From Seminibacterium arietis (lineage in GTDB: Bacteria > Pseudomonadota > Gammaproteobacteria > Enterobacterales > Pasteurellaceae), in NCBI RefSeq assembly GCF_042675725.1, contig NZ_JBHTJN010000012.1, positions 132,152 to 196,151 on the forward strand: a DNA stretch of 64,000 nucleotides, read 5' to 3'. Below the pieces are notes generated by a model, which saw nothing but the letters and a program-made list of their open reading frames with translations, searched no databases and had not been told where the DNA came from. The translations under genes and the position numbers were made by a program. Positions 16,014-25,265 of the stretch are shown piece by piece. The stretch's first letter is position 1. Each line of letters opens with the position of its first letter.

Positions 16014-16591
16014 TGTTTCCTCTATTTGAAACAATTTGTATTGTCAAACAGCAAGTTCAAAACATCGCCTTACACCAACAACGTTATGAAAAAAGTGTAG
16101 CTGAATTTTATGGGGGATATGTCGAAAAAAGTATTAATCTTGTAGAGATTATTGACAAAAATAAGCGAATTTACAGTGAAATTAATAGCGACATTATTCG
16201 CTGTCGTATTGATTACAACAAAGAACATTATCAAATTCAATTTTTTCCTTATCAACGCAAAAACTACCGCACTTTTCAACCCGTAATTTGTGATGATATT
16301 GATTATCATCTTAAATTTAGTCACCGTGCTATTTTTGAACAGTTATTACAACAAAAACAAGGTTGCGATGAAATTATTATTATTAAACAAGGTAACGTGA
16401 CGGATTGTTCTATAGGTAATTTAATTTTTAGAAAAAACAATCAATGGATGACATCCAATACGCCATTGCTAAAAGGAACGCAACGACAAAAATTGCTAGC
16501 AGAAGGTAAGATACAAGAAAGACGCATTTTACTTGAAGATTTGCCTTATTTTGATGAGGTTCGAGTTATTAATGCATTAAATGGGTTGTGA
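16010..16591 (+). CDS. pabC: Class IV aminotransferase-like, probable 4-amino-4-deoxychorismate lyase (PabC)
   Basis: A 193-residue protein, shorter than typical PabC (about 270). The C-terminal part (NVTDCSIGNLIFRKNNQW, LLKGTQRQKLL) shows the class IV aminotransferase pattern. The ATGATG start overlaps the pabB stop. Position after pabB points to release of 4-aminobenzoate. The early region aligns poorly to what I remember, so I could not place the catalytic lysine. Confidence 0.75.
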   Translation: MMFPLFETICIVKQQVQNIALHQQRYEKSVAEFYGGYVEKSINLVEIIDKNKRIYSEINSDIIRCRIDYNKEHYQIQFFPYQRKNYRTFQPVICDDIDYHLKFSHRAIFEQLLQQKQGCDEIIIIKQGNVTDCSIGNLIFRKNNQWMTSNTPLLKGTQRQKLLAEGKIQERRILLEDLPYFDEVRVINALNGL

Positions 16592-16636
16592 TTTAGTGCT
16601 AGTATTTGATCATTGAAAATGATCGTAATGAAATAC

Positions 16637-16683
16637 AAGCAGTTATTTTTTTATCGTGTTTTTCTGAAAGTAAATAACTGCTT
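16637..16683. other. Long inverted repeat after pabC
   Basis: AAGCAGTTATTT and AAATAACTGCTT, a perfect 12-bp stem around a 23-base loop, between convergent genes. There is no good T-run after the plus-strand stem, so it may be a weak or bidirectional terminator. Confidence 0.5.
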
Positions 16684-16736
16684 ATTGATTAAATATTATC
16701 CTTTGTTAAAAATAATAGGATCCATTTATTGTAGTA

Positions 16737-17183
16737 TTAATTGTCTACTATGGACTTCGCCATATTTAACTTAGATACTTCTGCTTTACCTTTAGTCTCA
16801 GGCACCACTTCTAAACCAGCTTGACCAACAAATACACCAAATCGGATATACTGACGGATAAAGTAGTTTTTTCCACCTTCAGTCGTCAGATTTATATCGT
16901 TATTACTGAATTCAGATTCAGTTGAGATTTTATGTTGACCAGGAGCAATTTTCTTGTAAAAGAAAACATTAGGAGCAGATTCGCCAATAAATTTACCATC
17001 AATATAAAGATCTTTTTTGAGAGCGTATCCAATAAAAGAATTACGATAAATATAAAGACCTGATTTTTGTTTTCCAGGATCAGGAAATTGTTTTGCTTTA
17101 TTACTTTCTTCTACAGATGTCATTGGTACTGTAGCACAAGCATTTAGAAGCATAATAAAGGCAAGTAAAATTAATTTTTTCAT
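16737..17183 (-). CDS. Small lipoprotein, DUF2846 family
   Basis: A 148-residue protein with lipoprotein signal (LLNACA, Cys16). The pattern GLYIYRN, LYIDGKFIGESAPNVFF, IAPGQHKIST and GGKNYFIRQ is that of DUF2846, small envelope lipoproteins of unknown function. A second lipoprotein gene lies 64 bases upstream on the same strand, and the two may be one operon. Confidence 0.8.
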   Translation of the reverse strand: MKKLILLAFIMLLNACATVPMTSVEESNKAKQFPDPGKQKSGLYIYRNSFIGYALKKDLYIDGKFIGESAPNVFFYKKIAPGQHKISTESEFSNNDINLTTEGGKNYFIRQYIRFGVFVGQAGLEVVPETKGKAEVSKLNMAKSIVDN

Positions 17184-17247
17184 GATACTTTACCTAAAAA
17201 TAGAAAAAGTGAGCTTGCCTTGAGAGTCATTTTTGCTATAACTTATT

Positions 17248-17739
17248 TTATAAATTAATTGGCTCTAATTTTGATTTTTGTTCAGCAGTTAAAACTTCTG
17301 TTGAAATAATATGTAATCCTGTCTGGTTATTTCCAACTAAATCTGCATAGAAAAATTCGGGTAGTTTGTACATTGCACCAGTTGCAGGATCAACAATAAG
17401 CAACCCAATTGGTCCACCAAAAACAAGGTTTCCAATATACCAACCATCAAGTTTTGCTTCTAAAACAAAATTTCGGCTTTTAGCATTTTTACCCTGAGGA
17501 GTGAAAGTAATTTGATACTTTTCTTTTTTAAAATATCCAGCCCCAGCTTTTAACAGAACTACTTGTGGTGTGATTCCTGATGTAATAACGTTACCTTTTC
17601 TGTTTTTTATTACAAAAGATGCTCCACTAGGGTTAGATTGAATGCTAACAGGATAATCGCTATCACTGACTATTGTTGCACAACCAGTGGATAAAATAGC
17701 AGCTGCTACTAATGTTGATAATTTTCCTAATTTTTTCAT
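17248..17739 (-). CDS. Small lipoprotein with PEGA-like beta domain
   Basis: A 163-residue protein with lipobox STGCA (Cys20). SIQSNPSGASFVIKNRKGNVITSGITP is the PEGA-like pattern, and a glycine-rich hydrophobic stretch GNLVFGGPIGLLIVDPATGAMY follows. Proteins like this are common near DUF2846 lipoproteins; function unknown. Divergent from an XRE regulator gene. Confidence 0.7.
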   Translation of the reverse strand: MKKLGKLSTLVAAAILSTGCATIVSDSDYPVSIQSNPSGASFVIKNRKGNVITSGITPQVVLLKAGAGYFKKEKYQITFTPQGKNAKSRNFVLEAKLDGWYIGNLVFGGPIGLLIVDPATGAMYKLPEFFYADLVGNNQTGLHIISTEVLTAEQKSKLEPINL

Positions 17740-17888
17740 AGATAAGTCCTCTTAAATGTGTAAAAATAGAAACGATTGCACCGATAAGTGCAAGTAAATT
17801 CTAAGAAAAAGTTTAGTAGTTCACTAGAATCAAATAAGGCAATTAGACACCCATTTTGAGTTATAATTGCTCAATTTGTGAGGTGTAA

Positions 17889-18278
17889 ATGGGAATGCAT
17901 GATAAAATTCGCTTAATGCGAGAAATTCGTCAATGGTCGCAAGAAGAAATGGCAAGTAAAATGAATATGTCATTAAGTGGTTACGCTAAAATTGAGCGAG
18001 GTGAAACTAAATTACACTATGATAAATTAGTGCAAATTGCTCAAATTTTTAACATGAGTTTGTCCGATCTTGTTAATTCTGATAAAGGACTGTTTTTTTA
18101 TATGAATGAAAATTGTGATAATAATTCGTTAACTTATTATAGCAGTGCTGATGTGGCTACTATAGAAATTGAAAAACTAAAGTTATTCATTTCTCACAAA
18201 GATGAATTATTAGCTCAAAAAGAAAAAGAAATTGAATCACTTAAAAAAATTATTGCTTTGCTGGAAACTGATAGATAA
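17889..18278 (+). CDS. XRE-family helix-turn-helix regulator
   Basis: A 129-residue protein. Residues 5-60 form a Cro/C1-type HTH (IRLMREIRQWSQEEMASKMNMSLSGYAKIERGE). The C-terminal 40 residues are a Lys/Glu-rich helix, probably for dimerisation. It is divergent from the two lipoprotein genes and may control them or itself. GAGG stands before the start. Confidence 0.85.
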   Translation: MGMHDKIRLMREIRQWSQEEMASKMNMSLSGYAKIERGETKLHYDKLVQIAQIFNMSLSDLVNSDKGLFFYMNENCDNNSLTYYSSADVATIEIEKLKLFISHKDELLAQKEKEIESLKKIIALLETDR

Positions 18279-18346
18279 GAAACGTGATATTTAAGTTTCT
18301 ATGCTCTCCTTTTTCGTAATTAATTTAGAAAATTAAGGATAATAAG

Positions 18347-18736
18347 ATGACAAAAATAATTCATACGAATAATGCACCCGCAGCAATTGGACCTTATGTC
18401 CAAGCTGTAGATTTAGGCAACTTAGTAATTACTTCAGGACAAATCCCTGTGAATCCAACTACGGGGGAAATTCCTTCTGATATTAAAGCACAAACTCGCC
18501 AGTCATTAGAAAACGTTAAAGCAATTGTTGAAAAAGCGGAATTGAGAGTTGCTGATATTGTTAAAACAACTGTTTTTGTAAAAGAACTTAACGATTTCTC
18601 AGTAGTTAATGCGGAATATGAACGTTTTTTTGCAGAAAATAATCATTCTGCATTTCCTGCCCGTTCTTGCGTTGAAGTTGCTCGTTTGCCAAAGGATGTT
18701 GGTATTGAAATAGAAGCTATTGCTGTGCGTAAATAA
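18347..18736 (+). CDS. ridA: RidA family reactive intermediate/imine deaminase
   Basis: A 129-residue protein of the YjgF/YER057c/UK114 family. NAPAAIGPYVQAVDLGNLVITSGQIP, the Arg in FPARSCVEVARLP and the end VGIEIEAIAV match RidA fully. It hydrolyses 2-aminoacrylate and related enamines made by PLP enzymes, protecting those enzymes. A terminator follows. Confidence 0.95.
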   Translation: MTKIIHTNNAPAAIGPYVQAVDLGNLVITSGQIPVNPTTGEIPSDIKAQTRQSLENVKAIVEKAELRVADIVKTTVFVKELNDFSVVNAEYERFFAENNHSAFPARSCVEVARLPKDVGIEIEAIAVRK

Positions 18737-18756
18737 CAGCATATTTAAATAACAAT

Positions 18757-18796
18757 AAAGAGCGATATTTTTAGAAAACTTATCGCTCTTTTTTTA
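18757..18796 (+). terminator. Terminator of ridA
   Basis: AAAGAGCGATA and TATCGCTCTTT form an 11-bp stem followed by a T-run. Confidence 0.9.
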
Positions 18797-18836
18797 TTGA
18801 ATTTCTTATTCTTTTAATCTATTATGCTAAACCTAT

Positions 18837-18856
18837 TATTAATTATCATTCTCATA
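18837..18856 (+). promoter_or_regulatory. Candidate Fur box
   Basis: TATTAATTATCATTCTCATA resembles the Fur consensus (ATTATCATT core) and stands about 65 bases before the TonB receptor start, where iron repression is expected. Confidence 0.55.
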
Positions 18857-18920
18857 TAATCCTTTGATTATTGGGGCAATTACACAACATTTAGCTATAA
18901 GGAACTACGTATTTATTATG

Positions 18921-21224
18921 AAATTTAAATTTCACACTATTATTAATTCATTATTCATCTCTACTTTTTCAACACTACCTACATTGACTTTTGCGAATTC
19001 CGCCATAAATAAAGATGCCATACATGATAATAAACAAGTAACAAAACTGGGTGAAATAACAGTAAAGGAGAGTATTGATTCCATACCTTTTCAATCAAAC
19101 CAAACAGCCGATCAGCTACGTAAAAACTTAGTATCCAATGAACGTGATTTATTTCGTAATGAAGTAGGTATTGGTGTACCTGAAGGCGGAAGATCGGGGA
19201 GTAACGGATTTGCTATTCGTGGCGTTGATCAAGATCGAGTAGCTGTGATTGTAGACGGCATTCCACAAGCAGAATCTACAATGAAGACTTCTGCTCGTTA
19301 TTCGACGGAACGCCATAACGGAAATATTAATAATACCGAATACGAAAATCTTGGTATGGTGTCGGTGCAAAAAGGTGCGAATTCTGTTATGGATGGTAGC
19401 GGTTCTATGGGCGGAACGGTTTCTTTTAGAACTAAAGAGATTGAAGACTTTGTTGATATTGACCGCACTTTTGGTAGCTATCTAAAGACAGGTTACACAT
19501 CAAAAAATAGAGAGTGGCGTCAAGTATTAGGGACGGGTTTTAAAACGGATGGCTTTTTCGGTTTTGCTCAATTAACTAAACGTTGGGGGCATGAGACCAT
19601 TAATAATGGTAAAGGCGATGATATTTATGGGGATAAGCGGGGCAAACCAAATCCAATGTCATATCATACAACATCATGGTTAAGTAAAGTTGGCTATAAT
19701 CTTAACAATAATCATCGCGTTACGGCATTTTTTGAGGATAGACAAGAAAAGAAGTTTACAGAAGAAAAAACATTAGATCTTGGTGATGCTTACCGTTTTG
19801 CTAAAGATCAAACTCCATATCGCCGTTATGGTCTTGAGTATCGATATAGCGGTTCGTCTTGGTTAGAAACTGCTAAAATTTTATTGGCAAAACAAGACAT
19901 TAAGCAATTTTCTGATCTCCAAGAGTTCAGCAAAAATGTTCCAGATAAACTGGATGCGGTTATATCGCTGATGTACTTACAGAAACAATCTATAGCTCAA
20001 GGAGAGTTTTCCGCTCGACCTTTAAATTTTGCAGGAATTCATCATTTGTCTGCAAAAGTTGAATTCCGTGATAAGTTTTTAGAAAACAAGAATAGACACC
20101 TCACTTTCCGCAATTGGCAAAAAGATAAGTTTAAAAAAGAAGGTCGAGATAATTACACTGAAATTGTGCCTGTCAAATCTCGAGTATTTTCTTTGTCTCT
20201 TATTGATGATATTGAAATTGGAAAATCTTTGAAATTAATCGGAGGGGGGCGTTGGGATCACTACAACTATGAGCCGTTACATCCTCAAAATAATATTAAT
20301 AGAACACAATTTGATCCTGTCGAAAAAACATTATCTCATCTTTCTTGGCAACTTGGTTTAGAGTATCAATTGCACCCATTGCATCAGATCAGCTATCGTT
20401 TAAGTACAGGCTTTAGAGTACCACGTGTTGAAGATCTCTATTTTGAAGAGCGTGGAGGTAGTGGAGCACAATTTCTTCCTAATCCAGATCTGAAAACAGA
20501 AACCGCACTTAATCATGAATTAAGTTACCGTTTTCAAAATCAATACTCTCAATTTAGCTTAGGGGTATTTCGTACACGCTACCATAACTTTATTCAAGAA
20601 CGTGAAATGAAATGTACACAGATTCCACGTGAATGGGCTAGAACAAGAGGTTACTGTATTCAAAATTCTTACACGATGTTTGTGAATGAACCGAGAGCAA
20701 CCATTAGAGGGATAGAATTTAGCGGTTCACTTAATGGTTCATCAATAGGATTATCTGATGGCTTAACATTTCATTTGAAAGGCAGTTATAGCAAGGGAAA
20801 AAATCATGACGGTGATCCGCTAAAATCTATTCAACCATGGACAGTTGTTACAGGCATTGACTATGAAGCTGAGAAATGGAGTGTGAGTTTGATAGGGCGT
20901 TATAGTGCATCGAAAAAAGCTAAGGATGCTGAAGAAACCGAATATGGATATGAAGGGAAAAAAGCAGAAAAACGTCAATGGCCACACTTAAGTCCATCTT
21001 ATTTCGTTGTTGATTTAACTGGACAAATAAAACTCAGTAAAGATGTAACATTAAATATGGGCGTGTTTAACTTGTTTAATCGAGATTACATAACATGGGA
21101 TAGTGCATATAATTTGTACACGCGGGGGTATACTTCTCGCACTGTTGGGCGTAATAGTCCAGGAATTAATCGCTTTACTGCACCGAAACGCAATTTTGCC
21201 ATTTCGATAGAAACACGTTTTTAG
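18921..21224 (+). CDS. TonB-dependent hemoglobin/transferrin/lactoferrin-family receptor
   Basis: About 767 residues from the ATG at 18921, which yields a signal peptide (MKFKFHTIINSLFISTFSTL, cleavage after TFA); an upstream ATG at 18864 would bury it. The TonB box region is near LGEITVKES. The plug follows (FAIRGVDQDRVAVIVDGIPQAES, GANSVMDGSGSMGGTVSFRT), then a long beta barrel with the conserved RLSTGFRVPRVEDLYFEE and a C-terminal Phe (ISIETRF). It should import heme or iron from host proteins across the outer membrane. No tetranucleotide repeat is present near the start, unlike the hgp genes of H. influenzae. A Fur-like box lies upstream. Confidence 0.88.
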   Translation, partial: KFKFHTIINSLFISTFSTLPTLTFANSAINKDAIHDNKQVTKLGEITVKESIDSIPFQSNQTADQLRKNLVSNERDLFRNEVGIGVPEGGRSGSNGFAIRGVDQDRVAVIVDGIPQAESTMKTSARYSTERHNGNINNTEYENLGMVSVQKGANSVMDGSGSMGGTVSFRTKEIEDFVDIDRTFGSYLKTGYTSKNREWRQVLGTGFKTDGFFGFAQLTKRWGHETINNGKGDDIYGDKRGKPNPMSYHTTSWLSKVGYNLNNNHRVTAFFEDRQEKKFTEEKTLDLGDAYRFAKDQTPYRRYGLEYRYSGSSWLETAKILLAKQDIKQFSDLQEFSKNVPDKLDAVISLMYLQKQSIAQGEFSARPLNFAGIHHLSAKVEFRDKFLENKNRHLTFRNWQKDKFKKEGRDNYTEIVPVKSRVFSLSLIDDIEIGKSLKLIGGGRWDHYNYEPLHPQNNINRTQFDPVEKTLSHLSWQLGLEYQLHPLHQISYRLSTGFRVPRVEDLYFEERGGSGAQFLPNPDLKTETALNHELSYRFQNQYSQFSLGVFRTRYHNFIQEREMKCTQIPREWARTRGYCIQNSYTMFVNEPRATIRGIEFSGSLNGSSIGLSDGLTFHLKGSYSKGKNHDGDPLKSIQPWTVVTGIDYEAEKWSVSLIGRYSASKKAKDAEETEYGYEGKKAEKRQWPHLSPSYFVVDLTGQIKLSKDVTLNMGVFNLFNRDYITWDSAYNLYTRGYTSRTVGRNSPGINRFTAPKRNFAISIETRF

Positions 21225-21247
21225 TATCTCATTTCTAAGTTTAACAT

Positions 21248-21272
21248 AAAGGGCTTTCGTGAAAGCCCTTTT
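21248..21272. terminator. Bidirectional terminator between the receptor gene and argO
   Basis: AAAGGGCTTTC and GAAAGCCCTTT form a strong stem with a T-rich tail; the flanking genes converge here. Confidence 0.88.
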
Positions 21273-21296
21273 ATTTTTTAGTCTGTATAGAAATAA

Positions 21297-21917
21297 TCAC
21301 AATAGATTAACAGCGTATTTAGCTAAGCTAAATGCAATTATCCACATTATTATTGCTGTTAAAGTATCGAGAATTTGCCAAGTGATAGGACGTTTAAATA
21401 AGGGAGCGAGCAGTCTTGAACCGTAGCCTACACCAAAAAACCATAATGCGGAAGCAGTAGAATTTCCAATTAAAAATAGCAGTTTACCTTCTTTTGGTAA
21501 TGTACCTGCAATCCCACCAATAATCACAACTACATCTAAATAGACATGAGGGTTGAGTAAAGTTACAGCTAAACCAATTAATATAATTTTTTTGAAAGAT
21601 TGTGATTGCTCCGTTTTTTTTACTAATAATGCTGTGCTACCTTGATAAGCGGAAATCAACGATTTTGTGCCGTAAACTAATAAAAATAAACTGCCAATAA
21701 AAGCAAGTGCGACGCTAGCAATAGAGTCTTGATTAATGAATGTTCCTAGTCCAAAAATAGTTACATAAAATAAAACTACATCACATATAAAAAATAGCAA
21801 AATTAAGCTCAAAATATGCTGTTTGAGTAAGCCTTGTTTGATTAAAAAGGCATTTTGGGCACCAATTGTAGTGATTAGCCCTGCACAGATTAAAAATCCC
21901 TGTAGAAAATATTGCAT
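21297..21917 (-). CDS. argO: LysE/ArgO-type amino acid exporter
   Basis: A 206-residue membrane protein with six hydrophobic segments. GLITTIGAQNAFLIKQGL at the start and LNPHVYLDVVVIIGG in the middle are conserved LysE/ArgO signatures. It exports arginine or lysine. It is a single gene with its promoter in the gap before rpe. Confidence 0.88.
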   Translation of the reverse strand: MQYFLQGFLICAGLITTIGAQNAFLIKQGLLKQHILSLILLFFICDVVLFYVTIFGLGTFINQDSIASVALAFIGSLFLLVYGTKSLISAYQGSTALLVKKTEQSQSFKKIILIGLAVTLLNPHVYLDVVVIIGGIAGTLPKEGKLLFLIGNSTASALWFFGVGYGSRLLAPLFKRPITWQILDTLTAIIMWIIAFSLAKYAVNLL

Positions 21918-22008
21918 AATAATTAGAGAAGTTGGGTTGATGAGCCTTTGATTATAACAATTTTATAAAATAATTCCTTAAAGTTTACGTAATTAAGTAG
22001 TAAACTAG

Positions 22009-22030
22009 CCTAAGTTTGTGAATACTTAGG
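22009..22030 (+). other. Hairpin next to the rpe ribosome binding site
   Basis: CCTAAGT and ACTTAGG form a seven-bp stem whose 3' arm runs into the GGGGGA ribosome site of rpe (ATG 22039). Confidence 0.35.
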
Positions 22031-22038
22031 GGGATTTT

Positions 22039-22713
22039 ATGAAGCCTTATTTGATAGCTCCTTCAATATTGTCTGCCGATCTTGCACGTTTGGGAGAAGA
22101 TGTGGAGAATGTGTTGAAGTGCGGTGCAGATGTAATCCATTTTGATGTAATGGATAATCATTATGTGCCGAACTTAACTTTTGGACCAGCTGTTTGTCAA
22201 GCTTTGCGTGATTACGGAATTTCCGCTCCCATTGATGTACATTTGATGGTTAAACCAGTAGATCGCATTATTCCTGATTTTGCTAAAGCTGGGGCAAATT
22301 ACATCACTTTTCATCCTGAAACTACTGAACATATTGACCGCTCTTTGCAACTTATTCGTGACTGTGGTTGTAAATCGGGTTTGGTTTTTAATCCAGCTAC
22401 TTCGCTAAATTATTTAGACTATGTGATGGATAAAGTAGATGTTATTTTATTGATGTCAGTAAATCCTGGCTTTGGTGGACAATCTTTTATTCCGTCAACG
22501 TTAGAAAAACTAAAACAGGCACGCCGTCGCATTGATGAAAGTGGATTTGATATTCGGCTAGAAGTTGATGGGGGAGTAAAAATAGAAAACATTGCTCAAA
22601 TTGCACAGGCTGGAGCGGATATGTTTGTAGCAGGTTCGGCAATTTTTGGGCAACCTGATTATCAAAAAGTAATCGATCAAATGCGGTTAGAATTAGAGAA
22701 GGTGACAAAGTAA
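22039..22713 (+). CDS. rpe: Ribulose-phosphate 3-epimerase
   Basis: A 224-residue TIM barrel. IAPSILSADLARLGEDV, HFDVMDNHYVPNLTFGP, VHLMV, MSVNPGFGGQSFI and EVDGGV are all diagnostic, including the metal-binding His and Asp residues. It interconverts ribulose-5-P and xylulose-5-P in the pentose phosphate pathway. The last base of its stop is the first base of the gph start codon, and rpe-gph-trpS forms an operon as in enterobacteria. Confidence 0.97.
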   Translation: MKPYLIAPSILSADLARLGEDVENVLKCGADVIHFDVMDNHYVPNLTFGPAVCQALRDYGISAPIDVHLMVKPVDRIIPDFAKAGANYITFHPETTEHIDRSLQLIRDCGCKSGLVFNPATSLNYLDYVMDKVDVILLMSVNPGFGGQSFIPSTLEKLKQARRRIDESGFDIRLEVDGGVKIENIAQIAQAGADMFVAGSAIFGQPDYQKVIDQMRLELEKVTK

Positions 22714-23387
22714 TGACATCGCAATTTAAACTTATTGGATTTGATTTAGACGGCACATTAGTGAATAGCCTGCCTGATTTGTCTTTATCCGTAAATACTG
22801 CACTTGCAGATTTTAATTTACCTCAAGCTCCAGAATCTCTCGTTTTAACTTGGATTGGTAACGGTGCAGATGTGTTGAGTAATAAAGCTATAGCTTGGTC
22901 GCAGCAACAAAGTGGAATTGTTTTAAATCAACAGCAATTTGCTGATTTTAAACGACAGTTTGGGATATATTATGGAAAAAATTTATGTAATATCAGTCGA
23001 TTATATCCTAATGTGAAAGAAACGCTAGAGACGTTAAAAGCACGTGGCTTTATTTTAGCAGTGATCACTAATAAACCTACAAAACATGTACAGCCTGTAT
23101 TAAATGCTTTTGGTATTGACCACTTGTTTAGTGAAATGCTTGGTGGGCAATCTTTGCCTGCAATTAAACCGCATCCAGCACCCCTCTATTATTTATGTGG
23201 TAAATTTGGTTTGTATCCAAAACAAATTTTGTTTGTAGGCGATTCTCGTAATGATATTTTAGCCGCCCATTCAGCTGGCTGTTCAGTTGTCGGATTAACT
23301 TATGGTTATAATTACAACATTCCAATTAGTGAATCTCATCCTGATTGGGTGTTAGATGATTTTAGTGAAATTTTAGAAATTATTTAA
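22713..23387 (+). CDS. gph: Phosphoglycolate phosphatase
   Basis: A 224-residue HAD phosphatase: FDLDGTLVNS (nucleophile Asp), ITNKPTKH and FVGDSRNDILAAHSAG. It hydrolyses 2-phosphoglycolate, a product of DNA damage repair. It overlaps rpe by one base and is followed by trpS. Confidence 0.93.
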   Translation: MTSQFKLIGFDLDGTLVNSLPDLSLSVNTALADFNLPQAPESLVLTWIGNGADVLSNKAIAWSQQQSGIVLNQQQFADFKRQFGIYYGKNLCNISRLYPNVKETLETLKARGFILAVITNKPTKHVQPVLNAFGIDHLFSEMLGGQSLPAIKPHPAPLYYLCGKFGLYPKQILFVGDSRNDILAAHSAGCSVVGLTYGYNYNIPISESHPDWVLDDFSEILEII

Positions 23388-23410
23388 ATTTACAAGGAAA
23401 AAAGATAAAA

Positions 23411-24409
23411 ATGACGAAACCTATTGTATTTAGCGGTATTCAGCCCTCAGGTGAATTGACTATTGGTAACTATTTGGGGGCGTTGAGGCATATGGCAAAA
23501 ATGCAAGATGATTACGAATGTCTCTATTGTATAGTGGATCAGCATGCGATTACCGTTCGTCAAGACCCTATATCTTTGCATAAAGCTACTCTTGATACTT
23601 TAGCAATCTATTTAGCTTGTGGCTTAGATCCTCAAAAAAGCACTCTTTTTATCCAATCACATGTGCCTGAACATGCACAGTTAGCATGGATCCTAAACTG
23701 CTATACTTATTTCGGTGAAATGGGCAGAATGACTCAATTTAAAGATAAATCGGCACGCCATGCTGAAAATATTAATGTAGGTTTGTTTACTTATCCTGTA
23801 TTGATGGCAGCTGATATTTTACTTTATCAAACTAATCAAGTGCCTGTAGGGGAAGATCAAAAACAGCATTTAGAAATTACTCGAGATATAGCTGGACGTT
23901 TTAATTCGTTGTATGGTGATCTTTTTGCGATTCCAGAAGTTTTTATTCCAAAAACTGGGGCAAGAGTTATGTCTTTACTTGAGCCTGAAAAGAAAATGTC
24001 TAAATCCGATGAAAACCGTAACAACGTTGTAGGTTTGCTTGAAGATCCTAAATTAGTTGCCAAAAAAATTAAAAGAGCAGTTACTGATTCTGATGAGCCG
24101 CCACTGATTCGTTATGATGTAAAAAATAAAGCAGGTGTATCCAATTTATTGGATATTTTATCTGCAGTAACAGGAAAACCTATAGCTCAACTTGAGGACG
24201 AGTTTTCAGGTAAAATGTATGGTCATTTAAAAACTGCTGTAGCAGAAGAAGTTTCTGCTTTATTGACTCAAATTCAAGAGCGTTATCATCAATTTCGTAA
24301 TGATGAAACGTTGCTATTAAGTATTGCCGCAGAGGGGGCAGAAAAGGCTCGTCAGCGTGCAAAAGCTACATTAAGTGCGGTATATAAAGCCGTAGGTTTT
24401 GTAGCATAA
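23411..24409 (+). CDS. trpS: Tryptophanyl-tRNA synthetase
   Basis: A 332-residue class I synthetase. SGIQPSGELTIGNYLGAL holds the HIGH-like motif (TIGN) and KKMSKSDE the KMSKS motif. Length is normal for the family. An uptake signal lies near the 3' end and a terminator follows. Confidence 0.97.
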   Translation: MTKPIVFSGIQPSGELTIGNYLGALRHMAKMQDDYECLYCIVDQHAITVRQDPISLHKATLDTLAIYLACGLDPQKSTLFIQSHVPEHAQLAWILNCYTYFGEMGRMTQFKDKSARHAENINVGLFTYPVLMAADILLYQTNQVPVGEDQKQHLEITRDIAGRFNSLYGDLFAIPEVFIPKTGARVMSLLEPEKKMSKSDENRNNVVGLLEDPKLVAKKIKRAVTDSDEPPLIRYDVKNKAGVSNLLDILSAVTGKPIAQLEDEFSGKMYGHLKTAVAEEVSALLTQIQERYHQFRNDETLLLSIAAEGAEKARQRAKATLSAVYKAVGFVA

Positions 24410-24422
24410 TTGAATGAAACTT

Positions 24423-24454
24423 AAGGCGGAAAATTAAATTTCCGCCTTTATTTT
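24423..24454 (+). terminator. Terminator of the rpe-gph-trpS operon
   Basis: AAGGCGGAAA and TTTCCGCCTT form a ten-bp stem followed by TATTTT, only ten bases before the next gene. Confidence 0.85.
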
Positions 24455-24464
24455 AGGGTAAAAA

Positions 24465-25109
24465 ATGAAGAAATCAGTTTTGTTTATTACTATATTTTTT
24501 GCTTTATTGATGTTTACTTTGCAAGCAGAAGCAAATGTGGATATTCAATTAAAATATAAATCGAATTATTTAATGCCTGCGTATGTAAATTTTAAAATGC
24601 AGGATAATCAATACATTATAAATGCGAAAATTAACATACCTTTGTATAAGATTCGTTTTCAATCTTCAGGAGAAAAACAATCAGATCAATTTTTAATGAA
24701 AAATTATCAAGATTTACGTAATGGAAAACTTTATGCTAAAGCAGAAATTCGAGGTAATAAAATTGAGTATGGTAAGGTTAAGAGCGGTGTGAAATTAGAA
24801 AAAAGTGATTTACCTGTATTTGATTTATTTTCTATCGCTTTTCAGCTTAGTTATTTTGATAAACTACCACAGAATTTTCAAATTACTAACGGTAAAAAAT
24901 TATATCTGATGAAAAATGTGCGATTACAAAAAACGCAAAAAACTATTACTGAAAATAACCGCACTTTTGCGGAGATTAGTTATCAATTTCATATGGGAGA
25001 AAAGTCTTTTGTGGTTAAAAAATACGCAGGAGAGAGATTTCCACGTTTTATTTCCTACGATAAAGATGGCGATTATTACCAACTTCAATTTAGTGAGTTT
25101 GTAAGATAA
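24465..25109 (+). CDS. Exported protein of unknown function (DUF3108-like)
   Basis: A 214-residue protein with a signal peptide (hydrophobic residues 5-20, cleavage near AEA). The rest is rich in beta-type segments with repeated aromatic and Lys residues (IQLKYKSNYLMPAYVNFKM). The pattern recalls DUF3108 periplasmic proteins, a weak assignment. It begins ten bases after the trpS terminator, so it may need its own promoter. Contains one uptake signal. Confidence 0.6.
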   Translation: MKKSVLFITIFFALLMFTLQAEANVDIQLKYKSNYLMPAYVNFKMQDNQYIINAKINIPLYKIRFQSSGEKQSDQFLMKNYQDLRNGKLYAKAEIRGNKIEYGKVKSGVKLEKSDLPVFDLFSIAFQLSYFDKLPQNFQITNGKKLYLMKNVRLQKTQKTITENNRTFAEISYQFHMGEKSFVVKKYAGERFPRFISYDKDGDYYQLQFSEFVR

Positions 25110-25205
25110 GGTGTATTTTATCAGTAATTATTTATTTTTTCTTTCCAAAAGTATTGAAGTATTGTTAGATTATATAGCAAGTAAATTACATTTTACGCTG
25201 AATTG

Positions 25206-25233
25206 TTGCACAACAATAATAAATTGGTATAAT
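25206..25233 (+). promoter_or_regulatory. Candidate psd promoter
   Basis: TTGCAC and TATAAT separated by 16 bases, about 30 bases before the psd start. Confidence 0.65.
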
Positions 25234-25265
25234 CTGCAATCTATTTTACCAAGCAGGGAAATTTT

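Noticed and set aside
18864..18920. Upstream start for the TonB receptor
   Set aside because: It would place 19 residues before an otherwise perfect signal peptide.
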